From Blastococcus carthaginiensis (GTDB lineage: Bacteria; Actinomycetota; Actinomycetes; Mycobacteriales; Geodermatophilaceae), in contig NZ_JASNFN010000010.1 of the NCBI RefSeq assembly GCF_030731085.1, positions 124,001 to 188,000 of the forward strand: a DNA stretch of 64,000 nucleotides. The letters are read 5' to 3'. Numbering within the stretch: the stretch's first letter is position 1; every line of letters begins with the position of its first letter. Under the pieces are notes generated by a model. The model was given only the letters and a program-made list of their open reading frames with translations, was not told the origin of the DNA and made no database searches. The position numbers were made by a program, and so were the translations under genes. Below are positions 19,809-27,789 of this stretch, one piece after another.

Positions 19809-20384
19809 TCAGCCGGTCAGCCCCGCGACCAGACCGGCCAGCAGACCGATCACCAGCACGGCTGCCACCGCGAGCAGTGCCGTGCGGGGCCGGGTGGACC
19901 AGCGCTCGACGCGACCGGGCGGCGGCACCTCGCGGGGTGGCCCGGGCGGGTCGGCGAGCCACCGCCGGGCCTCCTCGACCCGGCGCCGCCACCACACGAC
20001 GAAGCCCACGGCCCCTCCGGCGACGAGGAGCGCAGCGGGCACGGTGGAGACGGGCCGGTCCCAGCGGGCACCCAGCGGCAGGCCGGCCGGCCCCAGCGGG
20101 ACGAACCAGACCAGCCAGCCGACACCTGCCTGGTAACGCGCTCGGACGTCGGCGCGCTCGCGCAACTCCGGGCCGGGGTCCAGCCGGTGACGGAGGGCGT
20201 GGCCGATCCGGTGCGCCCCGGCCGACCGGGCACGCAAGCGTGGGCTCAGCAGCACCACCAGTTGGCCGATCAGGACGATCGCCGTCAGGACGCCGATGGC
20301 GACCCAGGCCGCGGCGCCTTCCCACACCGCCCACCGTCCCTGGAGGGTGACGAGGCAGGCGAAGAGCAGTGCCACCCCGGGCAC
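19809..20384 (-). CDS. membrane protein of unknown function, start unclear or frameshifted
   Basis: I do not recognise a named family. The 191 residues contain about four hydrophobic segments (roughly 3-20, 22-48, 88-135 and 168-188) and an internal basic stretch, RRRVEEARRWLADPP. The GTG at 20384 has no ribosome site and begins inside the first helix. A GTG at 20454, overlapping the upstream stop as GTGA, would be a better start, but its frame ends after 18 codons. A single-base indel would join the two. The same WLAD-PP motif occurs in the remnant upstream, so the two are probably tandem paralogues. Confidence 0.5.
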   Translation of the reverse strand: MPGVALLFACLVTLQGRWAVWEGAAAWVAIGVLTAIVLIGQLVVLLSPRLRARSAGAHRIGHALRHRLDPGPELRERADVRARYQAGVGWLVWFVPLGPAGLPLGARWDRPVSTVPAALLVAGGAVGFVVWWRRRVEEARRWLADPPGPPREVPPPGRVERWSTRPRTALLAVAAVLVIGLLAGLVAGLTG

Positions 20385-20450
20385 GGCCAGCCAGTCGTCA
20401 CGGCGCCCGCGGCGTTCGACAGCGGAACCAGTCGACGTCCGGACCGGTGC

Positions 20451-20678
20451 TCACGACGGATCCTCCGGGCGCGGTGGCGGGTGGTCGGCGAGCCACCGCT
20501 TCACCCGGTCCCGCCTTTTCCGCAGGGCCACCAGCAACCCCGCCGCGAACGTGACGCAGAGCGCGGCTGCGACGACCGGAGGGATGTCGTCGCGGAGCCC
20601 CGCGGCGACGGCACAGGCCAGCGCGAGGATCCCGAAGACCGCGCAGCTAGGGGGACCGGCCGGTCCCCGGCGCGACGG
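20451..20678 (-). pseudogene. start-less membrane-protein remnant, paralogue of the downstream gene
   Basis: An open stretch of 75 codons encodes two hydrophobic segments (AVFGILALACAVAAGL and AAALCVTFAAGLLVAL), then RKRRDRVKRWLADHPPP and a stop. No ATG or GTG lies in a sensible place, and a TGA precedes the frame. The RV-x-RWLAD-PP ending matches RRRVEEARRWLADPP of the downstream protein. It looks like the C-terminal half of a related membrane protein that has lost its start. The rest of 20385-20735 shows nothing else. Confidence 0.35.
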
Positions 20679-20735
20679 TCACCCGGTCGGGTGCCGCCCT
20701 GGCCGTCTCCGTGAGGAGGCCACCCGAGAGGGCCG

Positions 20736-22214
20736 TCAGAAGGGGTACCGCCGCCGGGTGTGCTGGACGCTGATCCAGTGGTCGGTGGTGAACTCCTCGA
20801 TCGCCCACTCGCCGCCGAAGCGGCCGAGCCCCGAGTCCTTCTCACCGCCGAACGCGGTGTTGTTCTCGTCGTTGAGCGGGGAGTCGTTGACGTGCGTCAT
20901 GCCGGCCTCGACCTGCAGGGCGAAGGTGACGCCGCGCAGGGTGTCCCGGGTGAAGACGGCGCTGGAGAGGCCGTACTCGGTGTCGTTGGCGATCGCGAGC
21001 GCATCGGCCTCGTCGCGGGCCCGGATGATCGTCGCGACCGGGCCGAACACCTCCTGCCGGGCGGTCGCGACGTCGTTCGTCCCCAGCAGCACGTGCGGCG
21101 GCAGCACGGAGCCGATCGGGCCGGTGGGGTCGCCGCCCAGCAGCTGCTCGGCGCCGTCGTCCCGCGCCTGGGCGACCTTCTCCTGGATCCCCTCCAGCTG
21201 CTTGCTGTTGATGATCGGGCCGATCACGGTGTCGCCCTCGCGCGGGTCGCCGGCCTTGAGCCCGCGCACCCGCTCCACGTACCGGTCGACGAACTCGTCG
21301 TGCACCGCGCCGTCCACCACGATCCGATTGGTGATCATGCAGACCTGGCCCTGGTGGAAGAACTTCCCGAAGACGGCGGCGTCCACGGCGTAGTCCAGGT
21401 CGGCGTCGTCGAGCACCACCAGCGGGCCGTTCCCGCCCAGCTCCAGCGAGAGCTTCTTGAGCCCCGCCTTCTCGGCGATGCCCTTGCCCACCGGGGTGGA
21501 GCCGGTGAAGGACACCACGCGAGGCGTCGGGTGGCTGACGATCGCGTCACCGATGTCGCTGCCGGAGCCGATCACCACCGACAGCAGGCCCGGCGGGAGG
21601 CCCGCCTCCTCGTAGACCTTGGCGAGCAGCAGCCCGCCGGTCACCGGGGTGTCGCTCGCCGGCTTGAGGACGACGGCGTTGCCCAGCGCCAGGGCGGGGG
21701 CGACCGAGCGGTTGGCCAGGTGCATCGGCACGTTCCACGGGCTGATCACCGCCACCACGCCCACCGGCCGGCGGTAGACGCGGCTCTCCTTGCCCTCGAC
21801 GTCGGCCGGCAGGATCCGCCCCTCCATCCGGTAGGGGTAGGACGACGACTCGTGGAAGTCGCGCAGGGTGATCGCGAACTCGAACTCGGCCGCCGGTGCC
21901 GCGGCGCCGCTCTCGCGGATGTGCCAGTCGACGATCTCGTCCTTGCGGGCCTCCATGATCCGGGCGGCGCGGCGCATGACGTCGGCGCGGTCGCTGGGCA
22001 GCCGGGCGGCCCACTCCCGCTGCGCCTCCTTCGCCCTCGCGTAGGCCTCGTCGAGGTCCTCGGCGTTCGCGAGCGGGATCTCGGTCAGCGTCTCGCCGGT
22101 GTAGGGGTCGGTGTCGGTGCCGGTCTTCCCGGCTCGGCCGGCCCGCCAGGTGCCGCCGATGAGCATCCGGTCGAAGCCGTCGTAGCGCGCGGGTGCGGTG
22201 GTGTCGGAAGCCAT
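20736..22214 (-). CDS. aldehyde dehydrogenase family protein (aromatic-aldehyde type)
   Basis: This NAD(P)-dependent dehydrogenase oxidises an aldehyde to an acid. The 492 residues contain ELGGNGPLVV (catalytic Glu), GQVCMITNR (catalytic Cys), GSTPVGKGIA (cofactor) and VFGPVATI. The closing WISVQHTRRRYPF resembles benzaldehyde/vanillin/salicylaldehyde dehydrogenases, so an aromatic substrate is my inference. The start is ATG at 22214; the longer frame to 22307 lacks homology. TAGGGC seven bases upstream suggests a leaderless message. No neighbouring aromatic-degradation genes are visible. Confidence 0.9.
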   Translation of the reverse strand: MASDTTAPARYDGFDRMLIGGTWRAGRAGKTGTDTDPYTGETLTEIPLANAEDLDEAYARAKEAQREWAARLPSDRADVMRRAARIMEARKDEIVDWHIRESGAAAPAAEFEFAITLRDFHESSSYPYRMEGRILPADVEGKESRVYRRPVGVVAVISPWNVPMHLANRSVAPALALGNAVVLKPASDTPVTGGLLLAKVYEEAGLPPGLLSVVIGSGSDIGDAIVSHPTPRVVSFTGSTPVGKGIAEKAGLKKLSLELGGNGPLVVLDDADLDYAVDAAVFGKFFHQGQVCMITNRIVVDGAVHDEFVDRYVERVRGLKAGDPREGDTVIGPIINSKQLEGIQEKVAQARDDGAEQLLGGDPTGPIGSVLPPHVLLGTNDVATARQEVFGPVATIIRARDEADALAIANDTEYGLSSAVFTRDTLRGVTFALQVEAGMTHVNDSPLNDENNTAFGGEKDSGLGRFGGEWAIEEFTTDHWISVQHTRRRYPF

Positions 22215-22221
22215 GGGTGCG

Positions 22222-22227
22222 GCCCTA
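22222..22227 (-). promoter_or_regulatory. -10 element for aldehyde dehydrogenase (leaderless)
   Basis: TAGGGC on the minus strand ends seven bases before the ATG at 22214. The 110-bp region between this gene and rpe is a divergent promoter region. Confidence 0.4.
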
Positions 22228-22310
22228 CCCGGTCGTCCGCAACGGACACGCCTCAGTAGTAGGGCGAACCGGCCCGACCACACCCGGACGTCGTCGTCCC
22301 CGGCCACACC

Positions 22311-22316
22311 TAGACT
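22311..22316 (+). promoter_or_regulatory. -10 element for the rpe-rib-his operon (leaderless)
   Basis: TAGACT at 22311-22316 ends eight bases before the rpe GTG at 22325. A GTCGTC-like block about 17 bp further upstream may serve as -35. No ribosome site is present, fitting a leaderless transcript for the operon. Confidence 0.55.
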
Positions 22317-22324
22317 CGGCGGAC

Positions 22325-22996
22325 GTGTCCCGGGAACCGCTGATCGCGCCCAGCCTGCTGTCCGCGGACTTCGCCCGCCTGGCCGACGAGGTGGCGCGCG
22401 TCGCCGACGCCGACTGGCTGCACGTCGACGTCATGGACGCCCACTTCGTCCCGAACCTGACCCTGGGCCTGCCGGTGGTCGAGGCGATCCAGCGGGTCAG
22501 CCCGGTGCCCCTGGACTGCCACCTCATGATCGAGGACCCCGAGCGCTGGGCGCCGGGCTACGCCGAGGCAGGAGCGCGCAACGTCACGGTGCACGCCGAG
22601 GCCTGCACCGATCCGCGGAAGGTGGCCCGGGACCTGCGCGCCGCGGGTGCTCTGGCGGGGCTGGCGATCAAGCCCGGTACGCCGCTGGAGGACTACCTCG
22701 ACGTCCTGGCCGACTTCGACACCCTGCTGGTGATGAGCGTCGAACCCGGGTTCGGCGGCCAGTCGTTCATCGCCGACGTGCTGCCCAAGGTGCGCCGGGC
22801 CCGAGAACTGGTGGACGCCGGGGAGCTCCGGCTGCTGGTCGAGATCGACGGCGGCATCAACGCCGGCACGATCGAGCAGGCCGCCGAGGCCGGCGTCGAC
22901 ATGTTCGTCGCGGGCTCGGCCGTCTACGGCGCCGACGACCCCGCGACGGCGATCGCCGCGCTGCGCGCGCAGGCCGCCGCCGCGATGCGCGGGTGA
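22325..22996 (+). CDS. rpe: ribulose-phosphate 3-epimerase
   Basis: Rpe interconverts ribulose 5-phosphate and xylulose 5-phosphate. The 223 residues match the family. Visible are APSLLSADF at the start, HVDVMDAHFVPNL (metal-binding His and Asp), the His of CHLMIEDP, the VEPGFGGQSF loop, and EIDGGIN with the second catalytic Asp. The GTG at 22325 is chosen by homology and by the -10 box eight bases upstream. The stop overlaps ribD. Its substrate ribulose 5-phosphate is what RibBA uses, which fits its place as first gene of the riboflavin operon. Confidence 0.95.
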   Translation: MSREPLIAPSLLSADFARLADEVARVADADWLHVDVMDAHFVPNLTLGLPVVEAIQRVSPVPLDCHLMIEDPERWAPGYAEAGARNVTVHAEACTDPRKVARDLRAAGALAGLAIKPGTPLEDYLDVLADFDTLLVMSVEPGFGGQSFIADVLPKVRRARELVDAGELRLLVEIDGGINAGTIEQAAEAGVDMFVAGSAVYGADDPATAIAALRAQAAAAMRG

Positions 22997-24096
22997 GCAC
23001 CTCCCCGGCGGAGCGTTCCGCGAGCATCCCGGCGCACGAGTCCAGCGCCATGGCCCGGGCGCGGGAGCTCGGCGCCACCGTCCTGGGGACGACGAGCCCC
23101 AACCCTGCGGTGGGCGCCGTGGTCCTCGCCGCCGACGGTGACGTGGTCGGCGAGGGGGCCACGCACCCGCCCGGCGGCCCGCACGCCGAGGTCGTCGCCC
23201 TGGCGCAGGCCGGAGGGCGGGCCCGGGGCGGCACCGCCGTCGTCACCCTGGAGCCGTGCGCGCACACCGGGCGCACCGGTCCGTGCGCCGAGGCGCTGCT
23301 GGCCGCCGGCATCGCCCGCGTCGTCGTCGCCGTGCCCGAACCCACCGAGCTGGCCGGCGGGGGAGCGGACCGCCTGCGGGCGGCCGGGGTCGACGTCGTC
23401 CTGGGCGTGGAGCAGGCGGCCGCCGAGCGCGGCGCGCTGGCCGGCTGGCTCACCGGTGTGCGGGAGCAGCGGCCGTACGTGATCTGGAAGGTCGCCGCGA
23501 CCCTCGACGGGCGGGTCGCCGCGGCCGACGGCAGCAGCCGCTGGGTCACCGGGCCCGAGGCGCGCGCCGAGGTGCACCGGCTCCGGGCCGGCTGCGACGC
23601 CGTCGTTGTCGGTTCGGGCACCGCGCTCACCGACGACCCGCATCTCACTGTCCGGGACACGGGTGGCGCGGTCGCCGGCCGGCAGCCCCTTCGGGTGGTC
23701 GTCGACCGCCGGGACCGGCTGCCGGCCACCGCCCGGGTGCTGGACGACGCCGCGCCCACGCTGGTCAGCCACGCCGCGACGCCGGCGGAGCTGCTGGCCG
23801 AGCTGTTCGACCGTGACGTCCGCCGGGTGCTGCTCGAGGGTGGCCCGACCCTCGCCGGCGCGTTCCTGCGCGCGGGGCTCGTCGACGAGGCCGTCGTCCA
23901 CCTCGCGCCCAAGCTGCTGGGTGCCGGGCCCTCCCTGGTGGGCGAGCTGGGAATTCCGGGGATCGGTTCGGCGCTGACCTTCTCGGTCGCCGACGTCCTC
24001 CCGTTGGGTGGGGACGTGCAGATCCGGCTGCACCCCACCCGGCACACTGGTGGGGGTACCCGCACCGGCGGGGACGGCGCGGACGGAGGGAGCTGA
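22993..24096 (+). CDS. ribD: bifunctional diaminohydroxyphosphoribosylaminopyrimidine deaminase / 5-amino-6-(5-phosphoribosylamino)uracil reductase
   Basis: RibD carries out the second and third steps of riboflavin synthesis. The deaminase domain (about 10-150) has the zinc motifs HAEVVAL and PCAHTGRTGPCAEALL. The reductase domain (about 155-350) starts at PYVIWKVAATLDGRVA and includes LLEGGPTLAGAFL. The 367-residue length is normal. The GTG start at 22993 overlaps the rpe stop (GTGA). The last ~20 residues are Gly/Thr-rich. Confidence 0.95.
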   Translation: MSTSPAERSASIPAHESSAMARARELGATVLGTTSPNPAVGAVVLAADGDVVGEGATHPPGGPHAEVVALAQAGGRARGGTAVVTLEPCAHTGRTGPCAEALLAAGIARVVVAVPEPTELAGGGADRLRAAGVDVVLGVEQAAAERGALAGWLTGVREQRPYVIWKVAATLDGRVAAADGSSRWVTGPEARAEVHRLRAGCDAVVVGSGTALTDDPHLTVRDTGGAVAGRQPLRVVVDRRDRLPATARVLDDAAPTLVSHAATPAELLAELFDRDVRRVLLEGGPTLAGAFLRAGLVDEAVVHLAPKLLGAGPSLVGELGIPGIGSALTFSVADVLPLGGDVQIRLHPTRHTGGGTRTGGDGADGGS

Positions 24097-24097
24097 G

Positions 24098-24733
24098 GTG
24101 TTCACCGGCATCGTCGAAGAGGTGGGCACCCTGGCCGCCCGGCAGGACCACGGGCGACCCGGGGAAGAAGCAGCCGTCCTGAGCATCCGCGCCCGCACCG
24201 TCCTGACCGACGTCTCCCTGGGTGACTCGATCGCGGTCAACGGCGTCTGCCTGACCGTCACCGGCGTGCAGCCCGGCGACGACGGCAGCGGCGTCTGGAC
24301 CACCGACGTCATGGCCGAGACGCTGCGCCGCAGCAGCCTCGGTGCGGTCGCCGACGGCCAGCCGGTCAACCTCGAGCGCGCGGTCGCCCCGCACACCCGC
24401 CTGGGCGGGCACATCGTCCAGGGCCACGTCGACGGCGTCGGCCGCATCCTCTCGCGCACCCCCGGCGAACACTGGGAGGTCGTGCGGATCGCGCTCCCGG
24501 CCGACCTGTCCCGCTACGTCGTCGAGAAGGGCTCCATCGCCGTCGACGGCGTCTCGCTGACCGTGAGCGCGGTCAGCGCCGCGGCCGACCCCGACCCCTG
24601 GTTCGAGGTCAGCCTCATCCCCACCACCCTCCGCGAGACCACGCTCGGCGCGCGCGCCCCGGGGGAGCCCGTCAACCTGGAGGTCGACGTGATCGCCAAG
24701 TACGTGGAACGTCTGCTCGGAGCACGCGCATGA
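24098..24733 (+). CDS. ribE: riboflavin synthase alpha subunit
   Basis: This enzyme dismutates two lumazines to riboflavin. The 211 residues form the expected two repeated lumazine-binding barrels: FTGIVEEVGTL and GDSIAVNGVCLTVT in the first, then LGGHIVQGHVDGVG and GSIAVDGVSLTVS in the second. The GTG at 24098 begins immediately before the conserved FTGIVEE, with GGAGGGAG just upstream. The stop overlaps the ribBA ATG (ATGA). Named ribC in some actinobacterial annotations. Confidence 0.95.
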   Translation: MFTGIVEEVGTLAARQDHGRPGEEAAVLSIRARTVLTDVSLGDSIAVNGVCLTVTGVQPGDDGSGVWTTDVMAETLRRSSLGAVADGQPVNLERAVAPHTRLGGHIVQGHVDGVGRILSRTPGEHWEVVRIALPADLSRYVVEKGSIAVDGVSLTVSAVSAAADPDPWFEVSLIPTTLRETTLGARAPGEPVNLEVDVIAKYVERLLGARA

Positions 24734-26049
24734 GCGAGCCGCGCACCCGGCTGGACTCCATCGAGAGCGCCATCGCCGCGGTCAAGGACGGTCGCCCCGT
24801 CGTCGTCGTCGACGACGAGGACCGCGAGAACGAGGGCGACCTCATCTTCGCCGCCGAGCTCGCCACCCCCGAGCTCGTCGCGTTCATGGTCCGCTACACC
24901 TCCGGCTACGTCTGCGTGGCCGTGACCGAGGCCGACGCCGACCGGCTGGACCTGCCGCCCATGCACCGGGTGAACCAGGACCGCCTCGGCACCGCCTACA
25001 CGGTCACCGTCGACGCCCGCGAGGGCGTCAGCACCGGCATCTCGGCCGCGGACCGCGCGCACACCATTCGCACCCTGGCCGCCGCCGACACCACCTCGGC
25101 CGACCTGGCCCGCCCCGGCCACGTCGTCCCGCTGCGTGCCCGCGACGGCGGCGTGCTGCGCCGCCCCGGCCACACCGAGGCCGCCGTCGACCTGGCGCTG
25201 CTCGCCGGCCTGCGCCCGTCCGGGGTGCTCTGCGAGATCGTCAGCGAGAAGGACCCGATCGGCATGGCGCGCGGTGAGGAGCTGCGGGTCTTCGCCGACG
25301 AGCACGACCTGGTGATGATCTCCATCGCCGACCTGATCGCCTACCGCAAGCGCTTCGACAAGCTGGTCGAGCGGGTGGCCGAGGCGGTCGTCCCGCTGGC
25401 GCCGGGCACCTTCACCGCCGTCGGCTACCGCAGCTCCTACGACGAGCGCGAGCACGTCGCCTTCGTCTACGGCGAGATCGGCGACGGCGAGGACGTGCTG
25501 GTGCGGGTGCACTCCGAGTGCCTCACCGGCGACGTGTTCGGCTCGCTGCGCTGCGACTGCGGCCCCCAGCTGCAGGCGGCGCTGGCCGCCGTCGCCCAGG
25601 AGGGCCGCGGCGTCGTGCTCTACATCCGCGGGCACGAGGGCCGGGGCATCGGCCTGCTGCACAAGCTGCAGGCCTACCAGCTCCAGGACATGGGCGCCGA
25701 CACCGTCGACGCCAACCTCGACCTGGGCCTCCCCGCGGACGCGCGCGACTACGGCACCGGCGCGCAGATCCTCGTCGACCTGGGCATCCGCACCATGCGC
25801 CTGCTGACCAACAACCCGGCCAAGCGCGCCGGGCTGGAGGGCTACGGGCTGCGGGTGCTGGGCCGGGTGTCGCTGCCCAGCCACGTCACCGCGGAGAACC
25901 TCGGCTACCTGCGCACCAAGCGCGACCGCATGGGCCACCTGCTCGACATCATCGAGCCCGAGACCGAGTCGGGGCCCGCCGATGCCCCGGGGGCCACGAC
26001 GGTGCCGGGCACCGACGTCCCCCTCGGCCAGGACGAGCAGCCGGCGTGA
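24730..26049 (+). CDS. ribBA: bifunctional 3,4-dihydroxy-2-butanone-4-phosphate synthase / GTP cyclohydrolase II
   Basis: RibBA provides both riboflavin precursors: the four-carbon unit from ribulose 5-phosphate and the pyrimidine from GTP. The DHBP synthase domain (about 1-205) shows DDEDRENEGDLIFAAE and GHVVPLRAR. The cyclohydrolase II domain (about 210-415) shows the zinc cysteines in SECLTGDVFGSLRCDCG and the GHEGRGIGL motif. The 439-residue length is typical; the last 25 residues are acidic and low complexity. The ATG start overlaps ribE and the stop overlaps ribH. Confidence 0.96.
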   Translation: MSEPRTRLDSIESAIAAVKDGRPVVVVDDEDRENEGDLIFAAELATPELVAFMVRYTSGYVCVAVTEADADRLDLPPMHRVNQDRLGTAYTVTVDAREGVSTGISAADRAHTIRTLAAADTTSADLARPGHVVPLRARDGGVLRRPGHTEAAVDLALLAGLRPSGVLCEIVSEKDPIGMARGEELRVFADEHDLVMISIADLIAYRKRFDKLVERVAEAVVPLAPGTFTAVGYRSSYDEREHVAFVYGEIGDGEDVLVRVHSECLTGDVFGSLRCDCGPQLQAALAAVAQEGRGVVLYIRGHEGRGIGLLHKLQAYQLQDMGADTVDANLDLGLPADARDYGTGAQILVDLGIRTMRLLTNNPAKRAGLEGYGLRVLGRVSLPSHVTAENLGYLRTKRDRMGHLLDIIEPETESGPADAPGATTVPGTDVPLGQDEQPA

Positions 26050-26573
26050 GCGGCACCGGAGCACCGCAGGCGGTCCCCGTGGACGCCGCCGGTCTGACCC
26101 TCGGCATCGTCGCCACCACCTGGCACGCCGAGATCACCGGGGCGCTGCTGGACCGCGCGGTCGCGGCCGCCCGGGCCTGCGGCATCGCCGCTCCGACCGT
26201 CGTCCGGGTGCCGGGCGCGGTGGAGCTGCCCGTCGTCGCCCAGGCGCTCGCCGAGCGCCACGACGCGGTCGTCGCGCTCGGCGTGGTGGTGCGCGGCGGG
26301 ACGCCGCACTTCGAGTACGTGTGCGACGCGGTCACCGCCGGGCTCACCCGCGTGGCGCTGGACGCCGGCCGGCCGGTGGGCAACGGCGTGCTGACCACGA
26401 ACGACGAGCAGCAGGCCCGCGACCGCTCCGGGCTGCCCGGCTCGGCCGAGGACAAGGGCTGGGAGGCCACCCTCGCCGCGCTGCAGACCGCGCTCGTGCT
26501 CCGCGAGCTGCGCACCCCCCAGCGGCAGACCGGGTTCTCCGCCACCCCCGTCGGCCAGGAGGCCCGTCCGTGA
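26046..26573 (+). CDS. ribH: 6,7-dimethyl-8-ribityllumazine synthase
   Basis: RibH joins the two RibBA/RibD products into lumazine and usually assembles into large cages. The 175 residues show VVRVPGAVELPVVAQAL, ALGVVVRGGTPHFEYVCDAV (with catalytic-region His) and NGVLTTNDEQQARDRSG. The GTG start at 26046 overlaps the ribBA stop, and the stop overlaps the hisE GTG (26570). The C-terminal ~20 residues are an extra basic tail. Confidence 0.95.
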   Translation: MSGTGAPQAVPVDAAGLTLGIVATTWHAEITGALLDRAVAAARACGIAAPTVVRVPGAVELPVVAQALAERHDAVVALGVVVRGGTPHFEYVCDAVTAGLTRVALDAGRPVGNGVLTTNDEQQARDRSGLPGSAEDKGWEATLAALQTALVLRELRTPQRQTGFSATPVGQEARP

Positions 26574-26833
26574 AGACCTTCGACAGCCTGTTCGCCGAGC
26601 TCACCGCGAAGGTGGCCGCCGGCGACGCCGACTCGGGCACCGTCGCGGCCGTGCGGGACGGCTTGCACGCGGCCGGAAAGAAGGTCGTGGAGGAGGCCGC
26701 CGAGTCCTGGATGGCCGCCGAGCACGAGGGGGAGGAGCGCACCGCCGAGGAGATCAGCCAGCTCCTCTACCGGGTGCAGGTCCTCATGCTGGCCCGGGGT
26801 CTCACGCTCGACGACGTCTACTCTCACCTCTGA
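26570..26833 (+). CDS. hisE: phosphoribosyl-ATP pyrophosphatase
   Basis: HisE hydrolyses phosphoribosyl-ATP to phosphoribosyl-AMP, the second step of histidine synthesis. The 87 residues are a single all-alpha MazG-like domain with KKVVEEAAESWMAAE and EEISQLLYRVQVLMLARGL. The GTG start overlaps the ribH stop, linking histidine and riboflavin genes in one message. The stop is followed at once by intergenic element copy C, then hisG. Confidence 0.95.
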   Translation: MKTFDSLFAELTAKVAAGDADSGTVAAVRDGLHAAGKKVVEEAAESWMAAEHEGEERTAEEISQLLYRVQVLMLARGLTLDDVYSHL

Positions 26834-26907
26834 AAGGACCCTCGAGCCCCCCACGTCACGCTCCGCGCGTCGCGGGTCCCTGCTCGAGGGCCGTTCCATC
26901 ACGTCAC
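26834..26907 (+). repeat. dispersed intergenic stem-loop element, copy C (between hisE and hisG)
   Basis: It starts at the base after the hisE TGA with AAGGACCC. The outer stem CCCTCGAG (26839-26846) pairs perfectly with CTCGAGGG (26883-26890). The right end GGCCGTTCCATCACGTCA matches copies A and B. It fills most of the 89-bp gap before hisG, so it could act on readthrough or message stability between the two his genes. Confidence 0.85.
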
Positions 26908-26922
26908 CTAGGAGTTCCTCCA

Positions 26923-27789
26923 GTGCTGCGCGTCGCTGTGCCGAACAAGGGTGTGCTGAGCGAGCCGGCGGCGGAGATGCTCGCCGAGAGCGGCTACCGC
27001 CAGCGGCGCAGCGCCAAGGACCTCGCCGTCTACGACCCGGACAACGACACGGAGTTCTTCTACCTGCGTCCCCGGGACATCGCCGTCTACGTCGCCGCCG
27101 GCACGCTGGACGTCGGCATCACCGGCCGCGACATGCTGCTGGAGACCGCCCCCGCCGACGGGGAGGGCCCGAGCGCGGTGGAGGTCATGCCGCTGGGCTT
27201 CGGCCGCTCCTCGTTCCGGTTCGCCACCCCGGTGGAGTCGGATATCCAGGAGGTGGAGCAGCTCGCCGGGAAGCGGATCGCCACCGCCTACCCGGTGCTC
27301 CTGCGGCGCTACCTGGACGAGCAGGGGCTCAAGGCCGACGTCGTGAAGCTCGACGGCGCGGTGGAGACCGCATGCCGGCTGGGCGTCGCCGACGCGGTGT
27401 GCGACGTGGTGGAGACCGGGACGACGCTGCGCGCCGCCGGGCTGCACATCATCGGGGAGCCGGTGCTCAGCAGCGAGGCGATCCTGGTGCGGCGCCAGGG
27501 CTCCGAGGAGATCCCCGCGGTGGCGCAGCTGCGCCGGCGGCTGCGCGGTGTGCTGGTCGCCCGGCAGTACGTGATGCTCGACTACGACTGCCCCAACGAG
27601 CTGCTGGAGCGGGCCACCGCGGTCACGCCGGGCATCGAGGGGCCGACGGTCAGTCCGCTGCGGACGCCGGGCTGGTCGGCCGTGCGCGCGATGATCGCCC
27701 GCACCGAGACCAACCGGGTGATGGACGAGCTGTGGGAACTCGGCGCCCGGGCGATCCTGGTGACGAGCATCCACGCCTCCCGCATCTGA
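26923..27789 (+). CDS. hisG: ATP phosphoribosyltransferase (long, regulated form)
   Basis: HisG commits PRPP and ATP to histidine synthesis and is feedback-inhibited by histidine. The 288 residues fit the long form: a two-lobed catalytic core (VPNKGVL at the start, DVGITGRDML, and the PRPP-binding region around VADAVCDVVETGTTLRA) and a C-terminal ACT-like regulatory domain (about 210-288). The GTG start at 26923 has AGGAG at 26910-26914. It is separated from hisE by element copy C. The remaining his genes are not in the window. Confidence 0.95.
   Translation: MLRVAVPNKGVLSEPAAEMLAESGYRQRRSAKDLAVYDPDNDTEFFYLRPRDIAVYVAAGTLDVGITGRDMLLETAPADGEGPSAVEVMPLGFGRSSFRFATPVESDIQEVEQLAGKRIATAYPVLLRRYLDEQGLKADVVKLDGAVETACRLGVADAVCDVVETGTTLRAAGLHIIGEPVLSSEAILVRRQGSEEIPAVAQLRRRLRGVLVARQYVMLDYDCPNELLERATAVTPGIEGPTVSPLRTPGWSAVRAMIARTETNRVMDELWELGARAILVTSIHASRI

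Noticed and set aside
22217..22324. FMN riboswitch upstream of the riboflavin operon
   Set aside because: The rpe start appears leaderless and the short divergent region shows no RFN-like set of stems.
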